Assembly: GCF_030272615.1 (NCBI RefSeq)
Contig: NC_081411.1
Coordinates: 184,135,572-184,195,571 of the forward strand
Source: Cryptomeria japonica
Taxonomy: Eukaryota; Streptophyta; Pinopsida; Cupressales; Cupressaceae
Length of the DNA: 60,000 nucleotides
Direction of reading: 5' to 3'
Shown: positions 22,948 to 34,886 of the stretch, in pieces
How positions within the stretch are numbered: position 1 is the first letter of the stretch
Layout: the number at the start of each line of letters is the position of its first letter
Notes under the pieces: generated by a model
Told to the model about the DNA's origin: nothing
The model's database searches: none
Seen by the model: only the letters and a program-made list of their open reading frames with translations
Position numbers and translations under genes: made by a program

Positions 22948-24408
22948 TGTTGGTATTTTTTTTTTTTTTATATTTTGCATAAAGATTGCATTAATGATAT
23001 GTTGTCATTGATGTCAATTGAACCAGTAATGGTATTCATGTTATTGTCGATATTGTTGTTTTTGATATTGGCTAGTAACTAGTTAGAAGAGCTTTGTGGA
23101 AGATGATGTAAACTGGTATGTAAAGTTTGTGAGTTGAACCAAGGAACCGGTGTAAAGGGTTAAACTTTTTTATGTAATGCAGCCGGTAAACCCTATCAGC
23201 TGTTAAACCCTAACCAATCAAGTTTGAAGGTTTATTATCTGAAAAGCGGTAATGATGGAGACATGTGTGATCATTGAATAAGGATATGTTCAAATTGTTT
23301 TGGTGCATTTTTTTTTGTCTAGGGAAGGAGAAAAGTGGATTGCATCTAATGCATAGTGTGTGATGAGTTAAAAATTCTGATGAAGAGGTGATCATAGAGC
23401 AGTTGGAATTGTGTTAAAGAATGTGAAGAGATTGTCATGATTTCTAACGGTCAAGATTGTACCAACTTGTTTGTAATCTTGATGATGAGAATTAGGTTTT
23501 TGTCATGTTATTGACCTAATTTATTTCTATTTAAGGTCGATGAAGTTGTTTGTAAAGGTTGTTGGCAAGATTGATGAAAACCTATTGAGTATGTAGTTGC
23601 CTAACTAGTGAATGGATCTGTACTTTGACTGAAGGGAGATTGAAGCTTACAAGGATCTGATCAAGCAAATGTAGTGCTACTCAAATAGATCAAGAAAACC
23701 TGTTGTTTTATAACAATTATAGCAGAAGTTAAATCCCTTAACCGAGTAAGCTCTAACAAGCTTGGTTACTCATTAAATCCTCTAACAAGGTGGTCCATTA
23801 GCTTGGATTCTTAAATCCTCCAGCAAGGTTACTCCTAATAGGGTAGTGTGCTTTTTAATTAAGGCATATTTGTAAATCTCTTGACGGGGTGATTCCTAAC
23901 TGGAATCAGTTCTTAAGAGGACTTATTGTAAAGCTTTAATAGGCTTGGCTCCTAACAAGGTGAACTTCAAAAGAGTTCAGATAGCTATCCTTGTGAGTCC
24001 CATCTCACTGTGGTTTTTACCTATTTGGGTTTTCCACGTATAAACATTTGTGTCAAGTGGTGAATTTTTTTGTGGCTATGATCTTATTTGTTGATTTGGT
24101 TAATCTCTGATAAGGCATATTAAGTAGAAGCATTGAGAGATGAATATATTGAGTTATGATTAAGCATTGTTGATTTTTACAAGAATGAAGTTGTTTACTA
24201 TTAAAGTTGTCTTAACAGTTGAACCAACTGATGTCAAGTATTCTAATGAATATTGATCTTGACTGAGATATGTTTACCTTGTTTGACTGAGTTTGAGTTT
24301 GGGAAATTTGTATCAGTTTTTCAATATACTGATTCACTGCGCACCCCCCCCCCCACCCCCACCCCTCTTAGTATTCTAACAGATACTTATTCTTTCATCA
24401 TTCCATCA
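22948..24408 (+). repeat. copia-1 3' LTR, 1461 bp
   Basis: Starts TGTTGGTATTTT and ends CCATCA. It carries a C-rich tract at 24341-24364 between ACTGATTCAC and TTAGTAT. The following pentamer is TTTCC; the matching left flank is missing, so the target duplication cannot be tested. Confidence 0.9.
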
Positions 24409-25310
24409 TTTCCTACAAGCTTCTATCAAACATGTTGGCACATCTTAGGTCATGAGATGACAGAAGCTCTTAAAGAAGCAAGAAATGGAGGCATATTTGT
24501 AAAGGCAATCAATAACACTTTCCTGGTATTGATCCCTAAAAAGGAAGACACAAGTTATTTTGAGGATTATAGACCAATATATTTATGTAATACCCAGCAT
24601 GCTAATCAAAATTGACATTAAAAAAGCTTATGATAAGGTAGATTAGATATTCCTATGTAAATGTCTAGAAGCATTTGGTTTTAGAAACCAATGGATAGAG
24701 TTGATATTCTACTACATAGCCACTCCAAAATTTTCATTAATCATCAATGGTTCTCTTAAGGGATACTTTGAGACTTCCAGAAGGTTAAGACAAGGCAATC
24801 CACTCTCTCCCTTGTTGTTAATTATCATGGTAGAGGCATTTGGTAGAAAAATTCAAAAATCTCAATCATTGGGAAATACTAAAGGGATTAGTTTTATCAA
24901 CTTTGTTTTAGAGGCAACACATCAACAATTTGTAGATGATACTATGTTAATGGGGATATGATCCACTTGGGAGGCATCATACTTTAAGACTATCATGGAT
25001 AACTACACTGAGGTTTTAGGATAGTAGATTAGTCTAGAAAAGTCAGAGGTTTTCTTCTTTTTCATTCAACCATGGATGGAAAGAGAAATTTTGAGAATAC
25101 CAAGGTTTAACAAGGATAGTCTACCTTGTAAATATCTAGGCCTTCCACTTGAAAGTGGCATTATGCCTTCCAATTGAAAGTAGCTTTGCAATGGTTGATC
25201 TCAATTAGAAGAGTTGATGACATTGTTTAAAGTCAATCTATGTTAATGTTAGCTTTCTATGAACATGAATATGGTGTAAGATTTTGTACCTACCTGGAGG
25301 AAAGAGCAAC
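24409..25310 (+). pseudogene. LINE (L1-type) reverse-transcriptase relic A
   Basis: Directly after the copia LTR the sequence reads as LINE ORF2 RT: FPTSFYQTCW, then LVLIPKKED, then FEDYRPIYLCNT (24530-24590). After an internal deletion come IDIKKAYDKVD (24610-24645), RRLRQGNPLSPLL (24783-24822) and the catalytic FVDD block (about 24930-24945). A CKYLGLPLE thumb motif is near 25123-25150. Stops and deletions are scattered. The endonuclease and the start of RT are absent, consistent with the copia insertion or truncation at this point. Confidence 0.87.
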
Positions 25311-27109
25311 AATATCATTGCATTGGAATTATATCCTATGCATAGCACATACTAGTGTGTGGCCTACAAAGATTTCATTAATTCTTGGCATGCACAAAGG
25401 GCAAGGTTTTTGTTGCTAAGTGGTTCCCATATGTAAACACATCAATATTGGCAACCTTACTACAAAACAAGGACTTGTATTATATTTCCAGCCATCTTAA
25501 CCATCCTCTAAGGGTGCTACCACAAGACGGCCTACAATCTATCCAATGAGCCAAGACAGCATTTTTCCAAGATCTCATGTATTCTCATTGGTGTCATATC
25601 CTCAATCTTCCAACAAATGTAATTCAATAAAATTTTATTCAAATTGGATTCAAATTCATTTGCATAGACTCCCCAACTACCTCCACCATTAGCATTGAAA
25701 GTTTGGCACATCAACTTTTCTTGATCTATGCAATATTCTTTGGTAGACATGAGTTCAAAGTGATCCAACCACCTATACAACCTTTAGGCCTCCTGATTCT
25801 GAATGGGTTCACTCACTTCCCTACATGCAACCTTTATGCTCCATAGGTGACAACATGCTTTCTTCTAATGGAACCTCCTCCCATGACCTTCCACATGCCT
25901 TTTTTGTGAAACTTATTGATGGGAGAGTTACATGGTTGCAAAAGTAATTGTGAATTCTAAAGTGTCTTGAAAAATTCAAGAAAATCTAGCATCGGATAAC
26001 TTAGAATTTGATGTTTTGAAGTTAGTAGTTTTGCATTCAATGTTAACAATTAGTTGCAAACATAACAAAATCTGTTGACCAATAGAGATTATCGGATACC
26101 ACTTTATTCATTAAAAGGATATAGAATTTTCATAAGAAGATTGTGAAGAGAATATTTAATTTTTTGGGTAGCATTCTTGATAGCAATTTTAATTGCTGAT
26201 AAATGTAATGGTTTTCAATAAATCTCATATTTTCTCATGGAGAAGATGAAGGGTAAGGCCTAGATTGCCAAGAGACCAATTTGTTACTTCATCTTGATTC
26301 CACAAGTAGTTGGAAGCCTAGATCTTTATCTTAGATAATTTTTTATTTATTTTAGTGTGACTATATTTAAAATACACCAATTTTATGGGAACTTGATGAT
26401 ATTGTAAACAAATGTGTTGAGTATGGTAACAACATAAATTTGAATTGACAAATTACCATGAAGAATATAGTGGAATGAACAATCACCAATTATCCCTAGA
26501 CTTCATAGCGATGTATGATTATGTTTGGAGACTTAAAATGTATGACATTAGGTGTATGAGTAACCAATTTCTCATACAAATAATATCATGTACACAATAA
26601 ACCATTAAATTAAAAATAGTTAAAAATAGATGTTATATTTTCTGTTTTCTTTTTTCAAAATTACAAACATACTAAAACTAACAAGTCTTTGGATAAATTA
26701 ATCTACTTTCATACTTTGTAAATTCAATGTTCTATATTAATATTCCTTTTTACTTTAACTAATGACTAAACTAGAATGATGTCTATACAACTGTAAAAAT
26801 ACACATGTAACCATATTTATTAATTATTTAGAAATAAAAACAACTAATTTGTTATTTTCAATTGATTAATGAATATGATCAAATATGCATTATGAGGCCT
26901 GGATAGATGTTTAAACATTTTTTATCTAACTCTCAAGATATTTCTTTCCATTTCAAATCAAGCTAAGTATGTGAATTGACATATCCAATTATCCTGCTAA
27001 ACGACAGACTAAAGTCAACTGTATGTAATCATGCTCTGGCCAGCTGAAATGGATCATCATATGCGTATGAGTGGATTAATTCAGTTTAGCTGACGACTAA
27101 TCTATTTTA
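25311..27109. other. No recognisable gene; one short antisense open frame
   Basis: An 82-codon frame on the minus strand (25532-25780; contains NANGGGSWGVYANEF) is open with a Trp/Cys-containing composition, but no family was recognised. The + strand of the same segment is nearly open too, so it may be a fragment of an unknown element. The rest is AT-rich without features. Confidence 0.4.
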
Positions 27110-27620
27110 CATATTCTGCGCGTTCTACCTGTTCCCTATTTTACATATCAAAGTTTTAATGTAGAATCTCAAATTTTACATTAAGTCTCAATAATAAAAT
27201 ATTACCATTGAATGATCGAAAGCAGAACAACCGGTTCTATTTACTAAAGAAAAGAGGATTGAAGTTAATATGCATACGACCTAATAATCTTTTTCTTGAG
27301 TTTGATACCCGTGTCTTATTTTCGACCTGTTCCATCACATTACATCAATGTTTTAAAGTAGATCCTCAAATTCCGCACTAAGTCTCAAATAATTGAACAT
27401 CGCCACTGAATGATGGAAAGTGGGGCACCCAATGCTCCGCGCTTTTGAATCACATTACATCAAACATATATTGGAGACCCTCAAATTCCACACTAAGTCC
27501 TAATAATTATCATCATTGAAAGCGGACTATATGGTTTTATGTGCTAAGGAAAAGGAGGGTTCGAAGGAGGGTTCGATATAAGTATTTGTATACATGTACC
27601 CATTATGCGCTCTAAATTTA
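27110..27620. repeat. Three degenerate direct repeats (~120-200 bp)
   Basis: A unit containing ACATYAAAG/ATCAATG, CTCAAATTYYACAYTAAGTCTCAATAAT and CATTGAAWGRYSGAAAGYRG occurs near 27145-27240, 27340-27430 and 27462-27530. The first and third continue into a shared stretch (TTTTATGTGCTAAGGAAAAG at 27535; TTCTATTTACTAAAGAAAAG at 27235). Confidence 0.65.
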
Positions 27621-28629
27621 TCCCTCTTATGTTCAATAATAAATATGCAATTGCGTCCAAAAAATCTAATAAGAGTTTTTGATATGTTAAATCCTATTTT
27701 CATTTCTAATTATTTCTAAATTGTCATTAAGGGTTTCCTTTTTTTATGCAAGCGAACAAATATTTTTAGAGTATTTTGGGGCCAAAAAAAATAGTGCAAT
27801 TGCATCCATAGCAGAACTTTAAATTTACTACTAAACATTAAAATTTCAATAGATACAATGGAAGCAATTTTTTACATGTCATACAAATATTTTTAAAATA
27901 TTGTTTTAAAAAACATGTTTTATTTCTTTTTATTTTAAAATTACAAAAAAACTAATTGTGTATACTATTAAAAAGTCAAAATAAAATTAAAAAGTATGTG
28001 GGTGAGTACCCACTATACCCTACTACAATAGGGTACCTTATTATGTGGAATGCACATGGGGGGCAACCCCACATCCCTACCTCCATTTAAAAGGGGTTGA
28101 TGTGAGGCTAGGGAATACCCACCCATATGGGTGGCAAGAGCCTTAGCAACCATGTCCATTAATTTATTTTAAGAACTTTTTTTTTTCAAAAAACCAAACT
28201 ACTAATTATTTTTTTAAAAATTAACGCAAAATACAAATAAATTATTTTTCCCCACCTATAGCCACTACTCTACCTAATAGCCACCTCCAATGATTGATCT
28301 ATTTATCACCCACTAGGCCACTAGTAGGAGCATACCTCTTTTCACTTTCATTTTTATTCTACGAGTGTAACTTGAGAGGCCTCTAACTTGTTCATATGAG
28401 GGTATTTTTTTCATATTTTTATCTAGATGGAAAAAGTTCATGCTCTCCATGATGATGTAGTTAATTTTAACTTAAAATATTTATTTATTATATTGATAAT
28501 CATTTAAATATTCTTCTCATACAAGCATCAACATTGTAATAACTCACTCTACATTACCCAAGAATTTTTGACTACTTTTTTTAAATATTTATTTATTTAA
28601 TCATTTGTGTTTGACTCAATCGCATACTT
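27621..28629. other. No recognisable gene
   Basis: AT-rich with homopolymer-like stretches. Nothing coding was seen. Confidence 0.5.
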
Positions 28630-28800
28630 TGGGCATCTATTCAATTGGATTAGGCATTCATCCATTAGAGATGAGCATCTAACCATACGGGTTAGGCATC
28701 TATCCATATGAGACAGGAGATTTCATCTATCCAATATGGGATATGCATCTACCCAAATGGGGTAGGCATCTATTCAACTTGGGATAGGAGGTGCTCTGGC
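28630..28800. repeat. Minisatellite, ~27-31-bp unit
   Basis: About six degenerate copies of a unit like GGGTTAGGCATCTATCCATAT, with GGCATCTATTCAA and ATGCATCTACCCAA variants. Confidence 0.7.
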
Positions 28801-30641
28801 CAAAGACTTAGACTCCTCGGGACCATCCAGGTCCTGAGTCACTCACTAAGAACTACACTCCTCTAATAGGAGTGCACCGAGGTCACCATCCTTCAGAGAA
28901 AATAAAAATAACATAATGCAAGCTTGAATTTCGCCTTGGAATTCGGCCTAAAGCCTCAGGAAGTCAAGTGAATCCATACAAGATTCCTTCTGAGTATGTG
29001 TTAAATCTCTTTTTCCTTATTTTCCTTAACTTTCAATTAGGAGACTTCACAAACCATCTTATTACCTTAACCAAAATCCTAGACCTCATCCCCAATTGCC
29101 TGAGTACTAGGGACAACTCCGTCCCTAGACTGCCTACATATCCATTTCAGCACATGATCAAGGCGTAAAGTATGTAGTTCTATTTTCTAATCTATGGTTT
29201 AATGCAAACTGCTTCGATGGGTACGCAACCCTTTCTAGGGTCAATATCCCAGATAGTTTCTCTGTGATTGCTACCCATGATGGTAGCTTTAAGAAAAGGC
29301 TCAAGGTGGCCTATTGCTTGTGGCCTAAAACAACTATGTCCTAATTCCTATCATATGTGGCACCCTTGACCCAATTATCAATCATCAACAATCTTCAAGA
29401 TTAAGCTAAGTTTTAAAAAGCATTTCACTCAACTAACCCTAAAGGGGTTTTCTAAGGTTTAACTAAGCGGATGTAAATTCATTTAAATATTATCTTATTA
29501 GATTATCGATCCAAGGGGGATTACCCACCCCTTTTCTTTTAACTTCAATGTGACCCTTATTAGTCCCCGATGATTTATAGGGATGATGCCACAGACGTCA
29601 TTGATGCAGCTTTATTAGGCATTAAGTGCAGTAGTTCAACATGATGGCATTACTCGTAAGTGTGATCCAGAGGCATCGTAAATACTGAATGATGTCAGGT
29701 TTTTGTTTCCATCACCTCTTGTTTAGTTATCTAACTAAGAATCTAATTTTTAATTCACGAATCTTATGTAGAGCAATATACTAATACAATCATGAAAATA
29801 AAACTCTAATATACAAGATATTTTTTGCTTGAAAACTTGTAAAATTATAACTTATGAAAAAGATTGAAAAACTTCTTGGAAGGTACTAATTTTCTTAAAG
29901 AAAATCCAATGCCTAGGTAGAATGGCCTTAGAAATGAATTAAAACACTTACATAATTGAAGGAAAAAATTAATATTATTGATAACCATCTAATTCTTCCA
30001 CTTGAAGCAACATAAATTCTATCTTTAATTATTTCCCACAAATGATAACCTTACTTTAAATATGAATCTTAATACTTGAAAGGCACTAATTTGCTTAAAT
30101 AAAATTAAACTATCTAATAATAATAATTTGAAAATAAATTTAATATTCACTTATTTTAAGGAAAAAGAAAAGAACTATTAACGATAAGCTTTAATAACCA
30201 TAATATTTTAATCACTAATTGTTCAAAAATAAGATTAGAAGAGAGTCTAATACTTGATAATCAACTAACATAAAATAGAGACCCTAATCAATTCAAATCA
30301 ATCTTCTTTTAGTTTCTTTACAACTAGTATCAATTCCTTTACAATATTATAAGAGATAACTAACTAATTCTTCCATTTGAAGTAACATTTTACCCTTAGG
30401 TATTTTCTACAAAAATAATAACCTAATAATTTTCAATTTCTTTACTTCAATTTAATTCTCTAAGTGGTCATAGGATAGATTTATTGAAACTCATATTAAG
30501 GTGGGAATCCAATTATAACTTACTTCATCATCAAGGCTAAGTTTCATTAAACTTTCACAAAGGATGAGTACTAGGATTAAGATTACTCAAGATAACATCT
30601 CGTGAACATATATACATTTTTTTTTATTTCTATTTTCATTG

Positions 30642-30705
<64 letters not shown>

Positions 30706-32069
30706 CTAATTAATACAAAAGTTCATCTAAAATAGATTTTACCCCTCCTAGGTTGTATGAAGATCCAATTATGAAATTGACTCGAATGATCAAACTCACA
30801 TTTCGGAAGAGTTAAGTTTAATTCACAGAAATAGTCAAATAAAGAACAACATACATTTACAGAGAAAAGAGATTATTCCCGAAAATATTTTTTTGCACTC
30901 TTAAAAAATAAATATATATATATTTAAAGCAAAAAGACAACAAGAATCTAATTTTTATCTTTTTTTCTTTTCTAAGAAAATTAAATATATAATAAAGATA
31001 TGTATTACAACAATTATCCCAAATTAAAAAATAGTGTTTAACTTTGTTTTAAAACACATTCTAAAAACTTTTATATAAATGAAGATCTAAAAGAAGGATA
31101 GGATCTATATTCTTCATAATAAATATATTTTTTTTTTCACATGAAAAATTAAGGAAAGTGATAGAAGAGAACTTGGATCGATGAAGTTTGATGTTGAAAA
31201 CTCTCCAAATCTCCAAGCTAGTCTTCCTTGATCCTTCCTTGCAACTTGGTGAAAATTATTCAAAACAACTACTTAACAATTCTACAAATGAAATGTGACT
31301 ACAAAATAAATCCTACTACTTTCTACAAGAAACTTGAGAAATTTTTCTTCAAAAAAAAAAATCCACTCCCTCAAACTTACATACATTATGCAGAAAAGAT
31401 CCCTCAATTCCACTATCAAGAGAATTAATTGAAAGAAATTATTCTTTTTCCTAAATTATCTTCATGCAAAGTTGATTGATCACTAAAGGGAGGAGTTACA
31501 TGAAAGAAAATTGAGAGTGAAGATTCCCTCTAGAAGCTTCCAAATTTCTCCTACAACATGTGCTTATTTGAAATTGAGAAATTAAAAAATTTCCATTAAA
31601 TTATATTTTCAAGTGTGTATGTTTGTGTTCATTATTTAATCTTTTATTATAATAACTCTTTCATCCATATTCAATAATTCGTTTCTAACATAACCTCAAA
31701 ATAATATAATGGTAATAGCAATAGTAGTAGCAAATCAAAATAGAAAAGGAGAGTTATGACCAACATGATACCAATAAAATATCTTTCAAGCACAAAAATG
31801 GGGCTAATACTAACTCCATCTGAGGAACCACACTAGAAACCACCTATAGATGACCAAGAGTCATGACTTAGAAATCAATTTATTTAGAAACCACCTCTAC
31901 ACTATAAGCTAATAAATGAAGATCAAGAGTTACAACTTATAATTTCATATTATATGTCCCTTTTTGATTTGAAATTGAGTATCACAATAATAAATCATTT
32001 CTCCAACCAATTAAGATCGACCCCTTGGAATCTTCTTGTTATTTTTAAAAATAAAGGTTTTTAAATATC
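28801..32069. other. No recognisable gene; AT-rich
   Basis: 28800-29170 is slightly less AT-rich and may be part of an unidentified LTR. From 29750 to 31700 the sequence is very AT-rich with an AAA/TTT background. Reading frames are short and motif-free. Confidence 0.45.
30643..30701. repeat. (TA)n microsatellite
   Basis: About 59 nt of uninterrupted alternating T and A. Confidence 0.97.
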
Positions 32070-32690
32070 ATCTTCATCATCCTTGTCCTCTTCCCCTCTT
32101 CCTTTTCCTCTTCCCCTCTTCTCACCCTCATTCTAATTTGTTTTTTTTTTTCTCATCATTCCTCGTCCTCCTCATCTTCTTCTTCTCATTCTTATCCTTG
32201 TGCCTGTCTACATAAATTCTATTCCTACACTTCCTCTTCCTCACCCTCCTCTTCTTCTTCTACTCTTTCTTCCTCTTCTCCTTTCCCTTTCTATTCCTCT
32301 CTTAATCATTGTCCTCCTACACCTATTCATTCTTATGATTTCATTTTATAATATTTTTTCTCTTTCCCATTCTCCTTTATATCTTTCTATTTCTTCTTCT
32401 CCTTCTAATTATTATTCCCCTTCCTCCCTTTCTTTATTTACTCTTTTCTCCTTCTCTTTCTCCTTGTTCTTCTTCTTTCCATGATTGTTATTTTCCTACT
32501 CATTCTACTCACCCTCCCCCTACTTCCCCTTCATCTTCCTCTTCTTCTTCTCCTCCCCAACTTCCTCCTTCCTCCTCCTATTTTTTCACCCTCTTCTTCT
32601 AACTTTGTCCCTCTTTCTTCTCCTCCTTATACTTATTCTTCTTGTTCTTTTATAATTTTTATTTCTCTTCTGATCAACATCCTACTCTCC
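32070..32690. repeat. Long pyrimidine-rich tract (CTT/CCT type)
   Basis: Roughly 600 nt in which the + strand is strongly biased to C and T (TTCTTCTCC, CCTCTTCTTC and similar). Two Leu/Ser/Pro-rich frames across it (32200-32484 and 32481-32753) are composition artefacts, not genes. Confidence 0.85.
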
Positions 32691-33599
32691 CATTTCAATG
32701 CATTAGAATTGAACCTCATTAGAATTGATACCCATTATATTTTGGGTTCCTAACCTTAATGGGTACCTTTTTTAAATGCATACCCATTTGTAAATTGGTT
32801 TTTGTGTTGTAAAAATATTTATTATTGAAAAATGTTATGCAAACTCTTTTTTCCTAATAGAAATAGTGAGAGCATAAATTTGACTAAAAATATGAATGAT
32901 AACTCCCTTGCTAACGTCCTAGCACTACCATTTTCTACTTGTCACCTCCTCCCACTAGACTCTTAGTTCTTAAAGACCTCCAATTTCCATATAACTTTTA
33001 CTTTATTATGGTTTAAGGTGAATGGAAAACTAAATTTACTGAGTTTAAATGTGGTTTAATCATTTATTAGTAACATTTTGGTTTTCATAAAAAAATTATG
33101 TTCAACTAACAAATTTAGGGTTTAATTAATAAATTTAGTATTTTGGTTTAAATTTTCAATTTATGATTTAATGTATTAAAAATTGTTCTAGGGATCTTGG
33201 TAGTGTTGTGGAGTCACCTATCTACTCCAAGATGGTTTCAAAGCTCTAGATATAAATAATCCTTTCAAATTTGAGTGACAAGATTTGTCTTTAACAATTT
33301 CCTAGGTGTAGATATTGACATTTTATGATCTCATGGTTGAATCTAGGGCATCAAAGAAATTTAGGTTTTCCTTTTTTGGGTAAAATTTGTGTTTTTCCAA
33401 ACCTACAAGGGTTTGAAATTTTTTTAATGTCAGTTGATATAAGGGGCCATTTTATGTTTTTGAGTATTTTGCATCTAAACTAGAATTAAGATTGCATTCA
33501 AAAGGTCGATTTGGACAAATTTTGACTATAACTTTTCCTATTTTTAAAAAAAAGTTATTTTCATAGAAATATGACTATAAAGCAATTGATGAAAATAAA
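32691..33599. other. No recognisable gene
   Basis: AT-rich spacer before the copia-3 relic. The upstream part of copia-3 (gag, protease) is not found here. Confidence 0.5.
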
Positions 33600-34886
33600 A
33601 TAAAAAATAAAATTAAGTACTTGAAAATGGATAATGGTGGAGAGTTTTTATATTTTGAGTTTGATAATGTTTATGCAAATATTGGAATAGAAGACATAAA
33701 AATTTAAACTTTCACCTCCCAAGAAAATTGTGTAGTTGAGAAGTTGGATCAAACAATCTTGGATAGAGCTCGAAGCATTCTCTCTTATACAAGTTTGGAT
33801 GAATATTTTTGGGTAGCTTAGTATTTAAGACAATAATGTACCTAATTAATTGAGGCCCTCCATCCTACATTGACATTGAGAATCTAGAGGAGAAGTGGTT
33901 GGGAAGAAGAATGTCATACAATTACTTGTGATTTTTTGGCTACCACACATTTGTTCACATTCCTAGGGAGAAGAGAACAATGATTGATGTAAAATATAAA
34001 TATTATAGTTTCATTTTATATGGAGAAGATAAATATGGTTATAACTCATGGAATTTGATTTCCAAATAGCTAATTCGAAGCCAAGACATTATATTTAAAG
34101 AAAAATTAATGTGAGGTCCTCGAGAATAGAGGACACTAGCAAAGGAATATGTATTATTATCTAATATCATGAATGAAAATGATATATTTAACAATCAAGG
34201 AAAAAAATTGGTGGCACATGAGATTCCATATTCTAACAACAATTCCAAGTTCTAATGGGAAATTAGCAATCTCATATACCACGTTCACCTTGCAAACTTA
34301 TCCATTGTGCATATTTCAGTGGGAGTTTCATTTCTTGTCTAGCTCATCCTCACTTTAATGCAACTAAAGACTACAATAGTACTCAAGTTGTGTTGCCCTT
34401 AAATTCTTTTCCATGTTCAATGCCTCATTTATAAAAAAATTTAGGCATGTTCTTGACCCCTCCACACACTCTCATTTTCGTCAATCTATTCTTAAAGACA
34501 TTCACGTGTGGCCTCCACAAAAATTTTCTTTGCCATGACTTGATCAGTCCCAATCTTAGCACTAGCAAACAATGGATGTGATTAATATTACATAGGTAGT
34601 AAGGGAGTCACAAGTAATGAGGGAACCACTACCTTCAATTTTGGACCCTTCTAACACTTTTAATGATTCACAAATTTTGAGCCTTGTTATGTTTGAACAT
34701 TTCAAATCTATCATCCACCTCAAATTTACAAAACAATGAACAATAGAGAAATAAGGAAGGTCATTCACAAGAGTTACTTCCTAAATTGAGGTCTACTAGA
34801 GAGGGTTGACCTCCAACCAAGTTTGATAATTTTTCCCAACATTTACTGACCTATGATCAAGAAAATCTTACCACATTTAGAGATCT
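33600..34886 (+). pseudogene. copia-3 relic, part A: integrase core and linker
   Basis: Integrase blocks are readable: KYLKMDNGGEF (33617-33650), then a degenerate ENCVVEKLDQT (family: QNGVAERMN-type), LDRARSIL and EYFWVA (33725-33820). They are followed by integrase C-terminal and pol-linker motifs: FLATTHLFTF, KYKYYSFILYGED, GYNSWNLIS, IRSQDIIFKE (33935-34110), and an acidic linker LPSILDPSNTF near 34630. The piece ends at GATCT where the 3,987-bp insertion begins. Stops and frameshifts are numerous. Part B resumes at 38879. Confidence 0.8.

Larger units (their letters stand above)
17877..24408 (+). mobile_element. Ty1/copia retrotransposon copia-1, nearly full length, dead
   Basis: The order is LTR, primer-binding site, gag, protease, integrase, RT, RNase H, polypurine tract, LTR, which is the copia order. 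The 5' LTR is truncated by the CACTA end, while the 3' LTR is complete. By eye roughly one position in ten differs between the LTRs over the shared 550 bp, so insertion is old. The element ends against a LINE RT relic at 24409. Confidence 0.92.

Noticed and set aside
28630-28800. Possible CRISPR-like array
   Set aside because: Units are degenerate and directly adjacent without unique spacers, and the sequence is plant nuclear DNA; it is a minisatellite.
32200-32753. Leu/Pro/Ser-rich open frames in the pyrimidine tract
   Set aside because: Explained by base composition; no motif and no codon pattern.
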